Shown: piece by piece, positions 18,028 to 27,500 of the stretch
Position numbering within the stretch: the stretch's first letter is position 1
Layout of the letters: every line of letters starts with the position of its first letter
Assembly (NCBI GenBank): GCA_963829135.1
Contig: CAWHHO010000006.1
Coordinates: 675,110 to 739,109 of the forward strand
Length of the DNA stretch: 64,000 nt
Direction: 5' to 3'
Source: Kumtagia sp963829135
Lineage (GTDB): Bacteria > Pseudomonadota > Alphaproteobacteria > Rhizobiales > Rhizobiaceae
Translations under genes and position numbers: made by a program
The notes under the pieces: generated by a model
The model's database searches: none
What the model saw: the letters and a program-made list of their open reading frames with translations, nothing else
What the model was told of the DNA's origin: nothing

Positions 18028-19485
18028 TTAAGCTGTCTTGGCCGCCCTGTAGACGTTTACGCCGAGCTCGCGGATTTTTTTGCGCAGTGTGTTTCGGTTC
18101 AAGCCTAGCAGATCCGCCGCCTTGATCTGATTGCCCCGCGTTGCGGTCATGGCCGCCAGTACCAGCGGAAACTCGACCTCCGCCAAAACGCGCTGGTATA
18201 GCCCCGCTGGCGGCAGTTCTCCGGCAAAGGCAGAGAAATAGCGCTGCAGGTAGTGCTCGACCGCCTGCCCTATCGATAGGTCATCTGGAAGTAGCCTGCC
18301 ACCTGGCATCGACGGCTGCTCGGCGGTCTTGAGCTCGGATTCGATGATTTCAGCCGAAATCTCATCCTGTGCGTAGAGCGCAGCCAGCCGCCTGATCAGG
18401 TTTTCAAGCTCGCGTACATTGCCGGGCCAAGGGTAGCGCTTCATCAATTCGATGCCACCGGACGAGATGCGCTTGGTTTGCAGTCCCTCCTGCTCGCCTT
18501 GCTTGAAAAAGTGCCGGACAAGGTCGGGGACGTCTTCAGAGCGCTCGCGAAGCGGTGGAAGACGAAGCGGCACAACGTTGATTCTGTAAAATAAATCCTC
18601 TCGGAAAAGACCTTGGTTTATGAGCGTTCGAAGATCCTTGTTGGTGGCAGCGACGATCCGCACGTCGGTCTTGATGGGGGTGCGCCCGCCGACCGTCGTA
18701 TACTCACCTTGCTGCAGAACACGCAGCAAGCGTGTTTGCGCTTCCATCGGCATGTCACCGATCTCGTCCAGGAACAGTGTTCCACCTTCCGCCTGCTCGA
18801 AACGCCCAGTCGACCGGTTCTGGGCGCCGGTGAAGGCACCCTTCTCGTGCCCGAATAGTTCCGATTCGATCAGATCGCGTGGAATTGCCGCCATGTTAAT
18901 CGCAACGAAGGGACCGTTTCTGCGCCGCCCGTACTCATGCAGTGCCCTCGCAACTAGCTCTTTGCCGGTCCCGGATTCGCCGGTGATCATGACCGTCAGG
19001 TCAGTTTGCATCATGCGCGCCAGCATGCGGTAGATGTCCTGCATTGCCGACGAGCGTCCGACAAGCGGCATCAATTCCGGCTGCTCCTCGGGCGCAGGAT
19101 CACCTGAAGGCCGCTTGGGCTCGGATAGCGCGCGATTGACGATATTCAGCAGTTCGTTGAGATCGAACGGTTTCGGCAGATATTCATAAGCGCCTGTCTC
19201 GGAGGCTCGAATAGCCGTCATGAACGTATTCTGAGCGCTCATCACGATGACGGGGAGGTCGGGCCGCGCCTTCTTGATGCGCGGCAGCATATCGAAGGCG
19301 TTCTCGTCCGGCATCACCACATCGGTGATCACGATGTCGCCGTCTCCCGCCGCCACCCAACGCCAGAGTGTCGCTGCGTTGGATGTGACGCGGACTTCAT
19401 GCCCTACCCGTGACAGTGCCTGGTTCAGAACAGTTCGTATGGCGGCATCGTCGTCTGCCACCAGGATATTGCCACGTGGCTTCAT
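18028..19485 (-). CDS. ntrC: Nitrogen regulation response regulator NtrC
   Basis: A 485-residue sigma-54 activator phosphorylated by NtrB. The receiver domain begins ILVADDDAAIRTVLNQAL, with the acceptor Asp in DIVITDVVMPDE. The AAA+ domain shows GESGTGKE (Walker A), the sigma-54 contact ESELFGHEKGAFTGA, and GTLFLDEIGDMP (Walker B). The C-terminal Fis helix-turn-helix includes GNQIKAADLLGLNRNTLRKKIRELGV. The ATG at 19485 (MKPRGNILVADDD) was chosen: it follows GAGAGGTGAC and sits one base after the stop of corrected ntrB. ATG 19509 is an alternative if ntrB is taken as read. Confidence 0.95.
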   Translation of the reverse strand: MKPRGNILVADDDAAIRTVLNQALSRVGHEVRVTSNAATLWRWVAAGDGDIVITDVVMPDENAFDMLPRIKKARPDLPVIVMSAQNTFMTAIRASETGAYEYLPKPFDLNELLNIVNRALSEPKRPSGDPAPEEQPELMPLVGRSSAMQDIYRMLARMMQTDLTVMITGESGTGKELVARALHEYGRRRNGPFVAINMAAIPRDLIESELFGHEKGAFTGAQNRSTGRFEQAEGGTLFLDEIGDMPMEAQTRLLRVLQQGEYTTVGGRTPIKTDVRIVAATNKDLRTLINQGLFREDLFYRINVVPLRLPPLRERSEDVPDLVRHFFKQGEQEGLQTKRISSGGIELMKRYPWPGNVRELENLIRRLAALYAQDEISAEIIESELKTAEQPSMPGGRLLPDDLSIGQAVEHYLQRYFSAFAGELPPAGLYQRVLAEVEFPLVLAAMTATRGNQIKAADLLGLNRNTLRKKIRELGVNVYRAAKTA

Positions 19486-19486
19486 G

Positions 19487-20615
19487 TCACCTCTCGCCGG
19501 CGCCGTCATGGGAGGCTTCCTTCCAGGCAGGCATAAGAATGCGGAACGTCGTTCCGCGTGTGGTCGAAATCGCATTCGATTATGCCGCCATGCTCGCCCA
19601 CGATCTTTGCGACGAGGGCAAGCCCCAAGCCGGAGCCGTTCGGCTTGGTCGTGATGAAAGGGTCGAACAGGATTGGCAGCAGATCGTCAGGCACGCCCGC
19701 ACCATTATCGTGGACACAAAACTCCAGCGGCAGCGACACACGGTCTTGCGAACCTGGGACCGAAACGCGGATTCCGGGCCGGAAGGCTGTGGAAAGTGTG
19801 ATTTCGCCGGATGGCACATTCCCGGTGGCTTCCGCCGCATTCTTGATCAAGTTGAGAAAGATCTGGATAAGCTGATCGCGGTTGGCGAAGACCGGCGGCA
19901 AAGATGGATCATAGTCTTCGAAGATTTTGATCTTGCTTGCAAATCCGCTTCTGGCGACCGCCTTGACGTGGTCAAGCACGACGTGGATGTTCACCGGATG
20001 ACGGTCGATCGGCCTCTCATCGGAAAATACTTCCATGCGATCGACAAGTGAGACAATACGGTCGGTCTCGTCGGTTATCAGACGTGTCAGCGCGCGGTCG
20101 TCGTCGGAGACCGCGGTCTCCAGCAGCTGCGCCGCACCCCGAATGCCTGACAGCGGGTTCTTGATCTCATGAGCGAGCATCGCTGCCAGCCCGGTTACAG
20201 ATCGGGCAGCACCGCGATGCGTCATCTGCCGGTCGATCTTGTCGGCCATGGACCGCTCCTGGAACATGACCACCACCGAACCAGGCAGTTCAGGCACCGG
20301 TGCTACGTATAGATCGACGATCCGCTCGACACCGAGGCGGGGCGATGAGATGTCGACACGATATTCGTTCACCGGCGCGCTGCGTTCACGCACCTGATCG
20401 ACCAGCGCCAGTATCGGGCTCCCAAACGGCACGAACCGCGCAAGCGTGTTTCGAGCCAGAATGGCTGCGCTCGATCGGAAGAAGTCCTCGGCATCAGCGT
20501 TCGCATAATTGATCAACCCATCCGGGCCGATCATGATGACGGGGCGGCGAATGGTGTTGAGCACGATCTGCGCAGCGTCTTGAGTGCTGGGCTTCGGCGG
20601 AGTCGCCATGTTCAT
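19487..20615 (-). CDS. ntrB: Nitrogen regulation histidine kinase NtrB, with one apparent frameshift
   Basis: The soluble kinase/phosphatase that answers PII and controls NtrC. A PAS domain (about 15-115) precedes the H-box AMLAHEIKNPLSGIRG, the N-box LNLIKNAAEAT, and the G boxes HDNGAGVPDDLL and GSGLGLALVAKIV. As read, the end is IIECDFDHTRNDVPHSYAC, stopping at 19506. Removing one base from the pair at 19552-19553 gives TTFRILMPAWKEASHDGAGER and a stop at 19487, which matches the usual NtrB end (375 aa). Its first four bases overlap the dusB stop (ATGA), so the genes form a coupled dusB-ntrB-ntrC operon. Confidence 0.95.
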
Positions 20616-21631
20616 GCAGCGCTCCGTAGGTCAACGGCCGGGAGGGAGGTTTCAAACGCACGCTGCAAGGCGGCAATGACAGCGACTGGCTCTATCGAGC
20701 GCATAATCGTAGCGCGGAGGTCGGAAGCGGTTCGCGGCGCGTGACGATCAAGATACCACCCGAGATGCTTGCGTGCCTGTCGAAGACCGCTTTCCACGCC
20801 ATAAAGCGAGAGCATGTCTTCGTAATGCGCAACAACATAATCGGCCAACAAATCGCCCGACATAGGCCCGGCGCCGCCCGCCGGGCTAGCTGCGGCGCCC
20901 GCGATCGCACCAGCTGTCCAAGGCGCTCCACAGCTCGCGCGACCAACCATCACGGCATCTGCCCCGGATAGCTCGAGAATCGCCTCTGCATCGCTGAGAC
21001 TGTGAACGTCACCATTGGCGACAACCGGAATCGACACAGCCTCCTTGACGCGCCTTATCGCGCGCCAATCAGCCTTGCCTTCATAGAACTGGCAGCGCGT
21101 GCGGCCATGGATCGTGACCATCCTCACACCGGCGTTTTCCGCCCGGCGTGCCAACATGGGCGCGTTCAGCGCGCTTTCGTCCCAGCCCAGCCGCATCTTG
21201 ACCGTCACGGGCAAATCCACCGCGCCAACAACTGCATCAATCAACGTAAGTGCATTGTCTAGGTCGCGCATGAGGGCAGAACCGGCATAGCCGCCGGTCA
21301 CCTTTTTTGCAGGACAGCCCATGTTGATGTCGATGATATCGGCGCCCTCGCCGCTCGCGATACGTGCTGCCTCCGCCATCGGTTCGGCTTCACGGCCAGC
21401 GAGTTGCACGACATGCACATCTAGACCGGAATGCCGAATGCGCCGGCGCGTGTCGCCTCGGCCCTTCGCCAACTCGCCACTGGCGACCATTTCGGAAACC
21501 ACCAATCCGGCGCCGTGGGCGTGCGCCCGCATGCGGAAGGCCTGATCGGTGATCCCCGACATAGGTGCCAGAAACATCCTGTTGCGGATAACGAGGTCAC
21601 CTATCTCCAATGGTTTTGCCAACCTAGACAT
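20612..21631 (-). CDS. dusB: tRNA-dihydrouridine synthase B (NifR3)
   Basis: FMN enzyme that reduces uridine to dihydrouridine in tRNA. The 339-residue protein starts at MSRLAKPLEIGDLVIRN (ATG 21631); the frame is open for 31 more codons upstream, but that part is not family-like. LAPMSGITDQAFR binds FMN, NMGCPAKKVTGGYAGSALM contains the catalytic Cys, and VMVGRASCGAPW is the late phosphate-binding region. The first gene of the nifR3-ntrB-ntrC operon; the overlap with ntrB is 4 bp. ispDF is divergent, with 139 bp between the starts. Confidence 0.96.
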   Translation of the reverse strand: MSRLAKPLEIGDLVIRNRMFLAPMSGITDQAFRMRAHAHGAGLVVSEMVASGELAKGRGDTRRRIRHSGLDVHVVQLAGREAEPMAEAARIASGEGADIIDINMGCPAKKVTGGYAGSALMRDLDNALTLIDAVVGAVDLPVTVKMRLGWDESALNAPMLARRAENAGVRMVTIHGRTRCQFYEGKADWRAIRRVKEAVSIPVVANGDVHSLSDAEAILELSGADAVMVGRASCGAPWTAGAIAGAAASPAGGAGPMSGDLLADYVVAHYEDMLSLYGVESGLRQARKHLGWYLDRHAPRTASDLRATIMRSIEPVAVIAALQRAFETSLPAVDLRSAA

Positions 21632-21770
21632 GCACAAAAACCGGGCACTGATTTCTCTTGCACATTGTCTAACCAGATTTTGAAGGGCGCGCAATGCGCT
21701 ACTGCCTGACGAATGTGACGGCATCTTGATTTTGCTGGCGAAACCAACCTTGGCGAATTAAGCCTTCGAC

Positions 21771-22988
21771 ATGTCGCAAGTTGCATCAAATAGCGGGCAT
21801 AGCCGAGTGGCGGTTGTCATCGTGGCAGCTGGGCGCGGCGACCGCGCCGGTTCCGCTGGAGGACCCAAACAGTACCGGTCGATTGGCGGAAAGCCTATCC
21901 TGCTTCGCACGCTGGAAGTGTTTGTACGGCATCACGCGATTGGCTCGATCGTTGTCGTCATTCACCCGGACGATCAGCTGCTTTTTGCGGAAGCCGTCGG
22001 CCCGGCGAAGGAGCGAGTGACCGCTATCACTGGCGGAGCGACCCGGCAGGACTCTGTTAGACTGGGTCTCGAAGCATTGCAGGGGGCGTTACCCCAAACC
22101 GTATTGATCCATGATGCGGCGCGGCCTTTTGCCGACGCGGCTTTGATCGACCGCACGATTGCCGCCGTGGAAGACAACCAGGCGGCTCTGCCTGCCATCG
22201 AGATTTCCGACACGCTTAAACGATCTGACGCGGCTGGCCTCGTCTCGGCGACGGTTTCTCGAGACCGACTTTTTGCCGCGCAGACACCACAAGGGTTTCC
22301 TTTCCGGCCAATTCTTGCTGCGCATCAAAAGGCTCACCAGGCCGGTCGATGCGACTTCACTGACGACGCCGCGATAGCTGAGTGGGTGGGGATACCGGTC
22401 ATGCTTGTCCAGGGTTCACCGGACAACGTCAAACTCACCTGGGCGAGAGACATTGATATGGCTGACCAGCGACTCTCTGGCGATGGACGTTTTCCCGATG
22501 TACGTACAGGCAATGGTTACGACGTTCACAGTTTCGAGCCAGGCGATCATGTCTGGCTATGCGGCACCAGGATTGCCCACAGCCAAAAGCTGTCGGGGCA
22601 CTCCGATGCAGATGTGGGCCTGCATGCGCTTACCGACGCGCTGCTGGCTACCTGCGGTGCGGGAGATATCGGCACGCACTTTCCCCCATCAGACCCAAAA
22701 TGGCGCGGTGCGGCCTCGAAGATATTCGTCGAGCATGCCGCGTCGATCGTTCGCTCGCGAGGTGGACGCATCGCCAATGCGGATATCACGCTGATCTGCG
22801 AGTCGCCCCGGGTCGGTCCACATCGCGAGGCAATGACATGGGCGATATCGGAGATGCTCAAGATCGATACATCGCGGATATCGGTGAAGGCCACTACCAA
22901 TGAAAAACTCGGCTTCATCGGCCGCGAGGAAGGCATCGCCGCAATTGCGACCGTCTCTGTCGTCTTTCCCGGAGGACTCGACGAATGA
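21771..22988 (+). CDS. ispDF: Bifunctional IspD/IspF isoprenoid enzyme
   Basis: Two steps of the MEP pathway on one 405-residue chain. The N-terminal IspD domain (about 10-235) makes CDP-methylerythritol from MEP: see VVIVAAGRGDRAG, GGPKQYRSIGGKPIL, IHDAARPF, and AAQTPQGF. The C-terminal IspF domain (from about 245) cyclises the later intermediate: GNGYDVHSFEPGDHVWLCG and LSGHSDADVGLHALTDALL hold the metal-binding D/H residues. The fusion is normal in Alphaproteobacteria and may also contact IspE. The stop overlaps the next start by 4 bp. Confidence 0.97.
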   Translation: MSQVASNSGHSRVAVVIVAAGRGDRAGSAGGPKQYRSIGGKPILLRTLEVFVRHHAIGSIVVVIHPDDQLLFAEAVGPAKERVTAITGGATRQDSVRLGLEALQGALPQTVLIHDAARPFADAALIDRTIAAVEDNQAALPAIEISDTLKRSDAAGLVSATVSRDRLFAAQTPQGFPFRPILAAHQKAHQAGRCDFTDDAAIAEWVGIPVMLVQGSPDNVKLTWARDIDMADQRLSGDGRFPDVRTGNGYDVHSFEPGDHVWLCGTRIAHSQKLSGHSDADVGLHALTDALLATCGAGDIGTHFPPSDPKWRGAASKIFVEHAASIVRSRGGRIANADITLICESPRVGPHREAMTWAISEMLKIDTSRISVKATTNEKLGFIGREEGIAAIATVSVVFPGGLDE

Positions 22989-23470
22989 CCGATATCGGTG
23001 AACTGGCCGACCGCTTCCTGAAAGCGTGCGGGGACCGGAAAATACTGGTGGCAACCGCGGAATCCTGTACCGGTGGGCTGATAATCGCGACGCTTACCGA
23101 CATACCCGGATCATCGTCCATGGTGGACCGCGGATTTGTGACCTATTCCAACGAAGCCAAGATCGAGATGACCGGCGTTTCCAAAGCAACGCTTGAAGCT
23201 CATGGAGCTGTCTCGCCAGAGACCGCACTTGAAATGTCGGCAGGAGCGTTGGCCCGATCAAGAGCCGGTATCGCCCTCGCTGTCACCGGAATTGCGGGGC
23301 CTGACGGCGGCTCGCCTGAAAAGCCGGTTGGACTCGTGTGGTTCGGAATGGCGCTGAAAGGCCAGCCGGCGCGTGCGGAGAAGCGGCTGTTCGAAAACCA
23401 AGGGCGCGATTACATTCGGCGAGAGACAGTTAAAACTGCACTCAAGCTCGGCATTGCAGCGCTGGGATAG
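22985..23470 (+). CDS. CinA-family nicotinamide-nucleotide amidohydrolase
   Basis: A 161-residue protein consisting of the CinA C-terminal domain only (PncC type), which converts nicotinamide mononucleotide to nicotinate mononucleotide in NAD recycling. Family blocks are TAESCTGGLIIATLTDIPGS, DRGFVTYSNEAK, ALAVTGIAGPDGG and KPVGLVWFG. The N-terminal CinA domain is absent, as in PncC. The ATG overlaps the ispDF stop (ATGA), so the two genes are coupled. Confidence 0.93.
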   Translation: MTDIGELADRFLKACGDRKILVATAESCTGGLIIATLTDIPGSSSMVDRGFVTYSNEAKIEMTGVSKATLEAHGAVSPETALEMSAGALARSRAGIALAVTGIAGPDGGSPEKPVGLVWFGMALKGQPARAEKRLFENQGRDYIRRETVKTALKLGIAALG

Positions 23471-23545
23471 GGCGCCGGCCGGACTTCCACAGTTGCGCAA
23501 CAGCGCGGTGTGCACAGAGGCTCTAAACAGCCTGCTCGTCGCCAG

Positions 23546-24010
23546 CTAAATTTGCGCCTTGGCTTTCCCATACACTTCGTCGGCCCGCTTTTCGAAGGCT
23601 GACGTGAACATGCGGAAGGCGCGGTCGAACATCGTGCCCATGAGCATTCCGAGCAACCGGCTCTTAAATTCGTAGTCGATGGTGAAATGGATGTTTGATG
23701 CGCCCGGCTCGGCGGGCTTGAAAGACCACACGTTGCTCAGGTACTTGAATGGACCGTCGATATATTTGACTTCGATACGGTTATCCTCGGGCTTCAGATG
23801 CACCTGAGATGTAAAGGTCTCGCGGATCGCCTTGTAACCTACCGTCATGTCGGCAATGAGCAACGTCTGCCCCTCGCGTTCCTTTCGCGAGCGCACGACC
23901 AGCGTTTCGCAAAGGGGTAGGAACTGTGGATATTTTTCTACGTCGGCAACCAGCGAGAACATGTTGGCAGGTGAATGCCGCACGTGTTTTACAGTCTCAA
24001 ATTGCGGCAT
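23546..24010 (-). CDS. COQ10/START-domain protein, ubiquinone-binding
   Basis: A 154-residue SRPBCC-fold protein. The opening FETVKHVRHSPANMFSLVADVEKYPQFLPLCE is the classic COQ10 family start; relatives bind ubiquinone and support respiration. Databases often call these RatA toxins after the E. coli protein, but no antitoxin gene is present here, and the place just downstream of lipA in the dehydrogenase cluster fits a respiratory role better. The start is 13 bp after the lipA end. Confidence 0.9.
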   Translation of the reverse strand: MPQFETVKHVRHSPANMFSLVADVEKYPQFLPLCETLVVRSRKEREGQTLLIADMTVGYKAIRETFTSQVHLKPEDNRIEVKYIDGPFKYLSNVWSFKPAEPGASNIHFTIDYEFKSRLLGMLMGTMFDRAFRMFTSAFEKRADEVYGKAKAQI

Positions 24011-24022
24011 TAATTCAATGCC

Positions 24023-24988
24023 TTAGGCAAGATTTCTGAAGGCATTTTCGCGCGCTGCGCGCAACTTCGCGAAATCATCGCCGGCATGATGAGACGATCG
24101 AGTCAGCGGGCTCGACGCGACGAGAAGAAAGCCCTTGGACAGGCCAACTGTCTCGTAGGACTTGAACTCCTCCGGCGTGACGAACTTCTTGACCGGGTGG
24201 TGCTTTTTCGAGGGCTGGAGGTATTGGCCGATGGTCATGAAATCCACATCCGCTGAGCGAAGGTCGTCCATCAGTTGCAGGACCTCATTCCGCTCCTCAC
24301 CAAGGCCGACCATGATACCCGACTTGGTGAAGATCGTGGGATCGAGTTCCTTGACCCGCTGCAGCAGGCGGATCGAATGAAAGTAACGAGCCCCGGGGCG
24401 AACCGTCAGGTAGTTGGAAGGGACGGTTTCAAGATTATGGTTGAACACATCCGGGTTGGCGGCGACCACAATCTCCAGCGCACCTTCCTTGCGGAGGAAG
24501 TCCGGAGTGAGGATCTCAATTGTCGTGTTCGGGTTGAGTGCACGAATGTTGCGGATGACGGCAGCGAAATGGCGTGCGCCGCCATCGTCCAGATCGTCAC
24601 GATCGACCGAAGTGATCACCACATGCGACAGGCCCATTTTGCGCACGGCGCGCGCCACGCTGCCGGGTTCGGTCGGGTCGAGCGCATGCGGCTTTCCGGT
24701 CGCGACATTGCAGAAGGCGCAGGCGCGCGTGCAGATATCGCCCATGATCATGAAGGTTGCGTGCTTCTTGTCCCAACACTCGCCGATATTCGGACAGCCG
24801 GCCTCCTCGCAAACTGTCACCAGCTTGTGGGAGCGTACAATCTCGCGGGTTTCGGCGTAACCCTTCGATACCGGCGCCCTCACCCGTATCCAGTCGGGCT
24901 TGCGAAGCACTTCCTGATCGGGCCGGTGCGCCTTCTCGGGATGGCGTTGCCGAGGGGTGCTGGCGAGAGTATCGAGGACGGTTACCAT
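24023..24988 (-). CDS. lipA: Lipoyl synthase
   Basis: Radical SAM enzyme that inserts two sulfurs into octanoyl groups on lipoyl domains such as those of PdhB and PdhC encoded upstream. The 321-residue protein has the auxiliary cluster cysteines in CEEAGCPNIGEC and the radical SAM CxxxCxxC in CTRACAFCNV. SLTRSSHHAGDDF-like residues at the end (SPLTRSSHHAGDD) include the conserved RSSxH block. Its presence downstream of pdhA-pdhB-pdhC-lpdA places lipoate maturation with its main client. Confidence 0.98.
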   Translation of the reverse strand: MVTVLDTLASTPRQRHPEKAHRPDQEVLRKPDWIRVRAPVSKGYAETREIVRSHKLVTVCEEAGCPNIGECWDKKHATFMIMGDICTRACAFCNVATGKPHALDPTEPGSVARAVRKMGLSHVVITSVDRDDLDDGGARHFAAVIRNIRALNPNTTIEILTPDFLRKEGALEIVVAANPDVFNHNLETVPSNYLTVRPGARYFHSIRLLQRVKELDPTIFTKSGIMVGLGEERNEVLQLMDDLRSADVDFMTIGQYLQPSKKHHPVKKFVTPEEFKSYETVGLSKGFLLVASSPLTRSSHHAGDDFAKLRAARENAFRNLA

Positions 24989-24997
24989 TCTTTGGGT

Positions 24998-25300
24998 TCA
25001 ATCCAGCCTGGGCGATTGCGCCGGGGGTTTCTTTGACTGTCCAAACAGCCAGAGAATGAAAATGGCCCCAACGATCGCTACGACCAGGTTGCCAAGAAAT
25101 CCGTAGTAGTTGAATCCCAGCAGCCCCGCCGCTGTTCCACCAACGAACGAACCGGCAATGCCAACCAGGATATTGGTTAGAAAGCCGTGGTCTCGGTTCA
25201 TGGTTCGCTCGGCGATGTAGCCCGCCAAAAAGCCGATCACCAGCATGCCGAAGAAGCCGGTGCCAGGCATGCTCAAAATCCCATAACCCTGGTCCATCAT
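24998..25300 (-). CDS. GlsB/YeaQ/YmgE family small membrane protein
   Basis: A 100-residue protein of the transglycosylase-associated family, with three hydrophobic spans (near 14-30, 41-60 and 68-88) rich in glycine. GFLAGYIAERTMN, ILVGIAGSFVGG and YGFLGNLVVAIVGAIFILWLFG are the family blocks. Members are linked to stress survival, but their activity is unproven. It sits between lpdA and lipA on the same strand, 9 bp from the lipA start. Confidence 0.88.
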   Translation of the reverse strand: MMDQGYGILSMPGTGFFGMLVIGFLAGYIAERTMNRDHGFLTNILVGIAGSFVGGTAAGLLGFNYYGFLGNLVVAIVGAIFILWLFGQSKKPPAQSPRLD

Positions 25301-25364
25301 ATCCTCCGCAGCACCAATATAGGCTGATCCTCGCGTTACAAACAGGCCCGCCGAGACAGCGCAG

Positions 25365-26810
25365 CTATGCGTTCAGCGCCCGGTCATACGCGTCGAGCAC
25401 GCTTTCCTTCATCATTTCCGATAATGTCGGATGCGGGAAGATCGAGTGCATCAGCTCTTCCTCGGTGGTTTCAAGGTTCATAGCAACGACAAAACCCTGA
25501 ATAAGTTCAGTGACTTCCGCGCCGACCATGTGGGCGCCCAGCAACTGCCCGGTCTTCTTGTCGAACACGGTCTTTACAAGACCCTGGTCCTCGCCGAGGG
25601 CGACAGCCTTGCCGTTGGCGACGAAGGAGAAGCGACCGACTCGAACATCGTAGCCGGCTTCCCTGGCCTTCGCTTCCGTCAGTCCGACCGATGCGACCTG
25701 CGGGTTGCAATAGGTGCAGCCAGGGATTTTCAGCTTGTCCGTGGCGTGAACGTTCGCAAGGCCGGCGATCTTCTCAATGCAGATCACGCCTTCATGCTCG
25801 GCCTTGTGCGCCAGCATCGGCGGTCCCGCGACGTCGCCAATGGCATAGACCCCAGGCACATTGGTGCGGCCATAGCCGTCAATTGCGATGACCCCGCGCT
25901 CGGTCTTTACGCCAAGCGCTTCAAGGCCGATATTCTCAATATTGGCCTGCACGCCAACCGCCGAGATCAAACGGTCTGCGGTGATCTGCTGGACCTTGCC
26001 GTCCTTGGTCTCGATATGCGCCGTGACGGAAGCTGCGCCTTTCTCGACCTTGGTCACTTTCGCGTCGAGCAGTATCTTGATGCCCTGCTTCTCGAACTGC
26101 TTCTTGGCGAAGGCGGAAATCTCGGCATCTTCGACCGGCATGACCTGCGGCAACAGTTCCACAACGGTTACGTCGACGCCCATGGTGCGATAGAACGATG
26201 CGAACTCGATGCCGATGGCGCCGGAGCCCATCACCACCAGTGATTTCGGCATCGATGGCGGTACCATGGCCTCGAAATAGGTCCAGATCAACTTCCCGTC
26301 GGGCTCAATGCCGGGAAGCGCCCGCGGACGAGCACCCGTCGCGATGATGATATGCTTGGCCGAGTAGGTGCCCTCGCCCAAGGTGTTCTTCGGCAGAGGC
26401 GCCTGCGGCTCCATCGGCTTCTTCGTCGTCTTGGACACGACGATCTGACCTGGCTTTGTCAATTTCGCCTCGCCCCAGATGACGTCGACTTTGTTCTTTT
26501 TCATCAGGAAGCCGACGCCGCCGTTCATGCGTTGAGCGATACCCCGTGAGCGGTCGACGACGGCCTTCAGGTCAGGCGTTACGCTGCCCTCCAGTTTCAG
26601 GCCGTAGCTCTTTGCGTGTTGGGCGTAGTGGTAGATCTCCGCCGAGCGCAGCAGCGCCTTGGTCGGTATGCAGCCCCAGTTCGAGCAGATCCCCGCAAGA
26701 TGTTCCCGCTCGACGATAGCGGTCTTGAGGCCGAGTTGAGCAGCCCGGATTGCCGTGACATATCCACCCGGTCCGGAGCCGATGATGATGACGTCATAGG
26801 TTTCAGTCAC
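25365..26810 (-). CDS. lpdA: Dihydrolipoyl dehydrogenase (E3)
   Basis: FAD enzyme that reoxidises dihydrolipoamide with NAD. The 481-residue protein has the FAD fold IIIGSGPGGYVTAIRAAQLG, the redox disulfide CSNWGCIPTKALLRSAE, the NAD fold VVMGSGAIGIEFASFYRTMG, and the C-terminal interface His/Glu in HPTLSEMMKE. It lies in the pdh cluster after the esterase gene, so it is the E3 for pyruvate dehydrogenase. A different E3 usually serves 2-oxoglutarate dehydrogenase. Confidence 0.97.
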   Translation of the reverse strand: MTETYDVIIIGSGPGGYVTAIRAAQLGLKTAIVEREHLAGICSNWGCIPTKALLRSAEIYHYAQHAKSYGLKLEGSVTPDLKAVVDRSRGIAQRMNGGVGFLMKKNKVDVIWGEAKLTKPGQIVVSKTTKKPMEPQAPLPKNTLGEGTYSAKHIIIATGARPRALPGIEPDGKLIWTYFEAMVPPSMPKSLVVMGSGAIGIEFASFYRTMGVDVTVVELLPQVMPVEDAEISAFAKKQFEKQGIKILLDAKVTKVEKGAASVTAHIETKDGKVQQITADRLISAVGVQANIENIGLEALGVKTERGVIAIDGYGRTNVPGVYAIGDVAGPPMLAHKAEHEGVICIEKIAGLANVHATDKLKIPGCTYCNPQVASVGLTEAKAREAGYDVRVGRFSFVANGKAVALGEDQGLVKTVFDKKTGQLLGAHMVGAEVTELIQGFVVAMNLETTEEELMHSIFPHPTLSEMMKESVLDAYDRALNA

Positions 26811-26822
26811 AGAAGTTCCTTC

Positions 26823-27461
26823 CTAGGTCTTCAGCATGTCGTGCACGACCGGCGCAATCGCCCTGCCAATCGCGCGCGTGTTTTCAGCATCGAGGTGGAC
26901 GCCGTCGAGCGGCGTTGTCACCGCGACAGAACCAGCATCGAAGAAGCTGCATCCCTCCTGCGCTGCCGCATCGGCGTAGAGGCCCGCAAGTTTCTGCGAC
27001 GCCATGTTTCCGCCGGCAAACATGTCGGCAAACTCGATGTTGTCGGTGCGAGTCACAGTTGGTGGAGATACGAGCAGGATTTGCGGAGCCGGCGCCGCCA
27101 GCGGATAGGGATGGCCCCGAATGATTTGTACCAACCGCCGCATGCCGTGCTGTGCCGCCAGCGGGTTTCCATGAATCCACGGCTTCATGTCGTTCGAGCC
27201 AAGCATGATGATGACCAGATCGAGCGGCGCATGGCTGCCGAGCAACGCCGGCAAGATACGCGCGCCGTTACGATCCTCGCCTGCAAGATGGTCGTCGAAA
27301 GCCGTCGTGCGGCCGTTAAGTCCTTCCGCAATCACCTGGACACCAGCACCGAGCTCGGCCTGGAGCACACTCGGCCACCGGTCTTCCAGCGCATGTCGGG
27401 ACGGTCCCTCAGCGCTGTATCCCCAGGTCAGCGAGTCGCCGTAACAGAGAATTGTCTGCAT
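26823..27461 (-). CDS. SGNH/GDSL-family esterase
   Basis: A 212-residue serine hydrolase of the arylesterase type. Block I is GDSLTWG with the nucleophile Ser, block III is MLGSNDMK (Asn), and block V is DGVHLD with the catalytic Asp and His. There is no signal peptide, so it should be cytoplasmic. Relatives hydrolyse short-chain or aryl esters. A gene of this type between pdhC and lpdA is seen in other rhizobia; the reason is not known. The lpdA start is 12 bp downstream. Confidence 0.9.
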   Translation of the reverse strand: MQTILCYGDSLTWGYSAEGPSRHALEDRWPSVLQAELGAGVQVIAEGLNGRTTAFDDHLAGEDRNGARILPALLGSHAPLDLVIIMLGSNDMKPWIHGNPLAAQHGMRRLVQIIRGHPYPLAAPAPQILLVSPPTVTRTDNIEFADMFAGGNMASQKLAGLYADAAAQEGCSFFDAGSVAVTTPLDGVHLDAENTRAIGRAIAPVVHDMLKT

Positions 27462-27500
27462 CGAATAGCCTCACCCTTTTACGAAAACCAGCCCGCCCGC

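Noticed and set aside
23546..24010. RatA-type toxin of a toxin-antitoxin pair
   Set aside because: No antitoxin neighbour; the fold and the position beside lipA fit a COQ10-like ubiquinone-binding protein.
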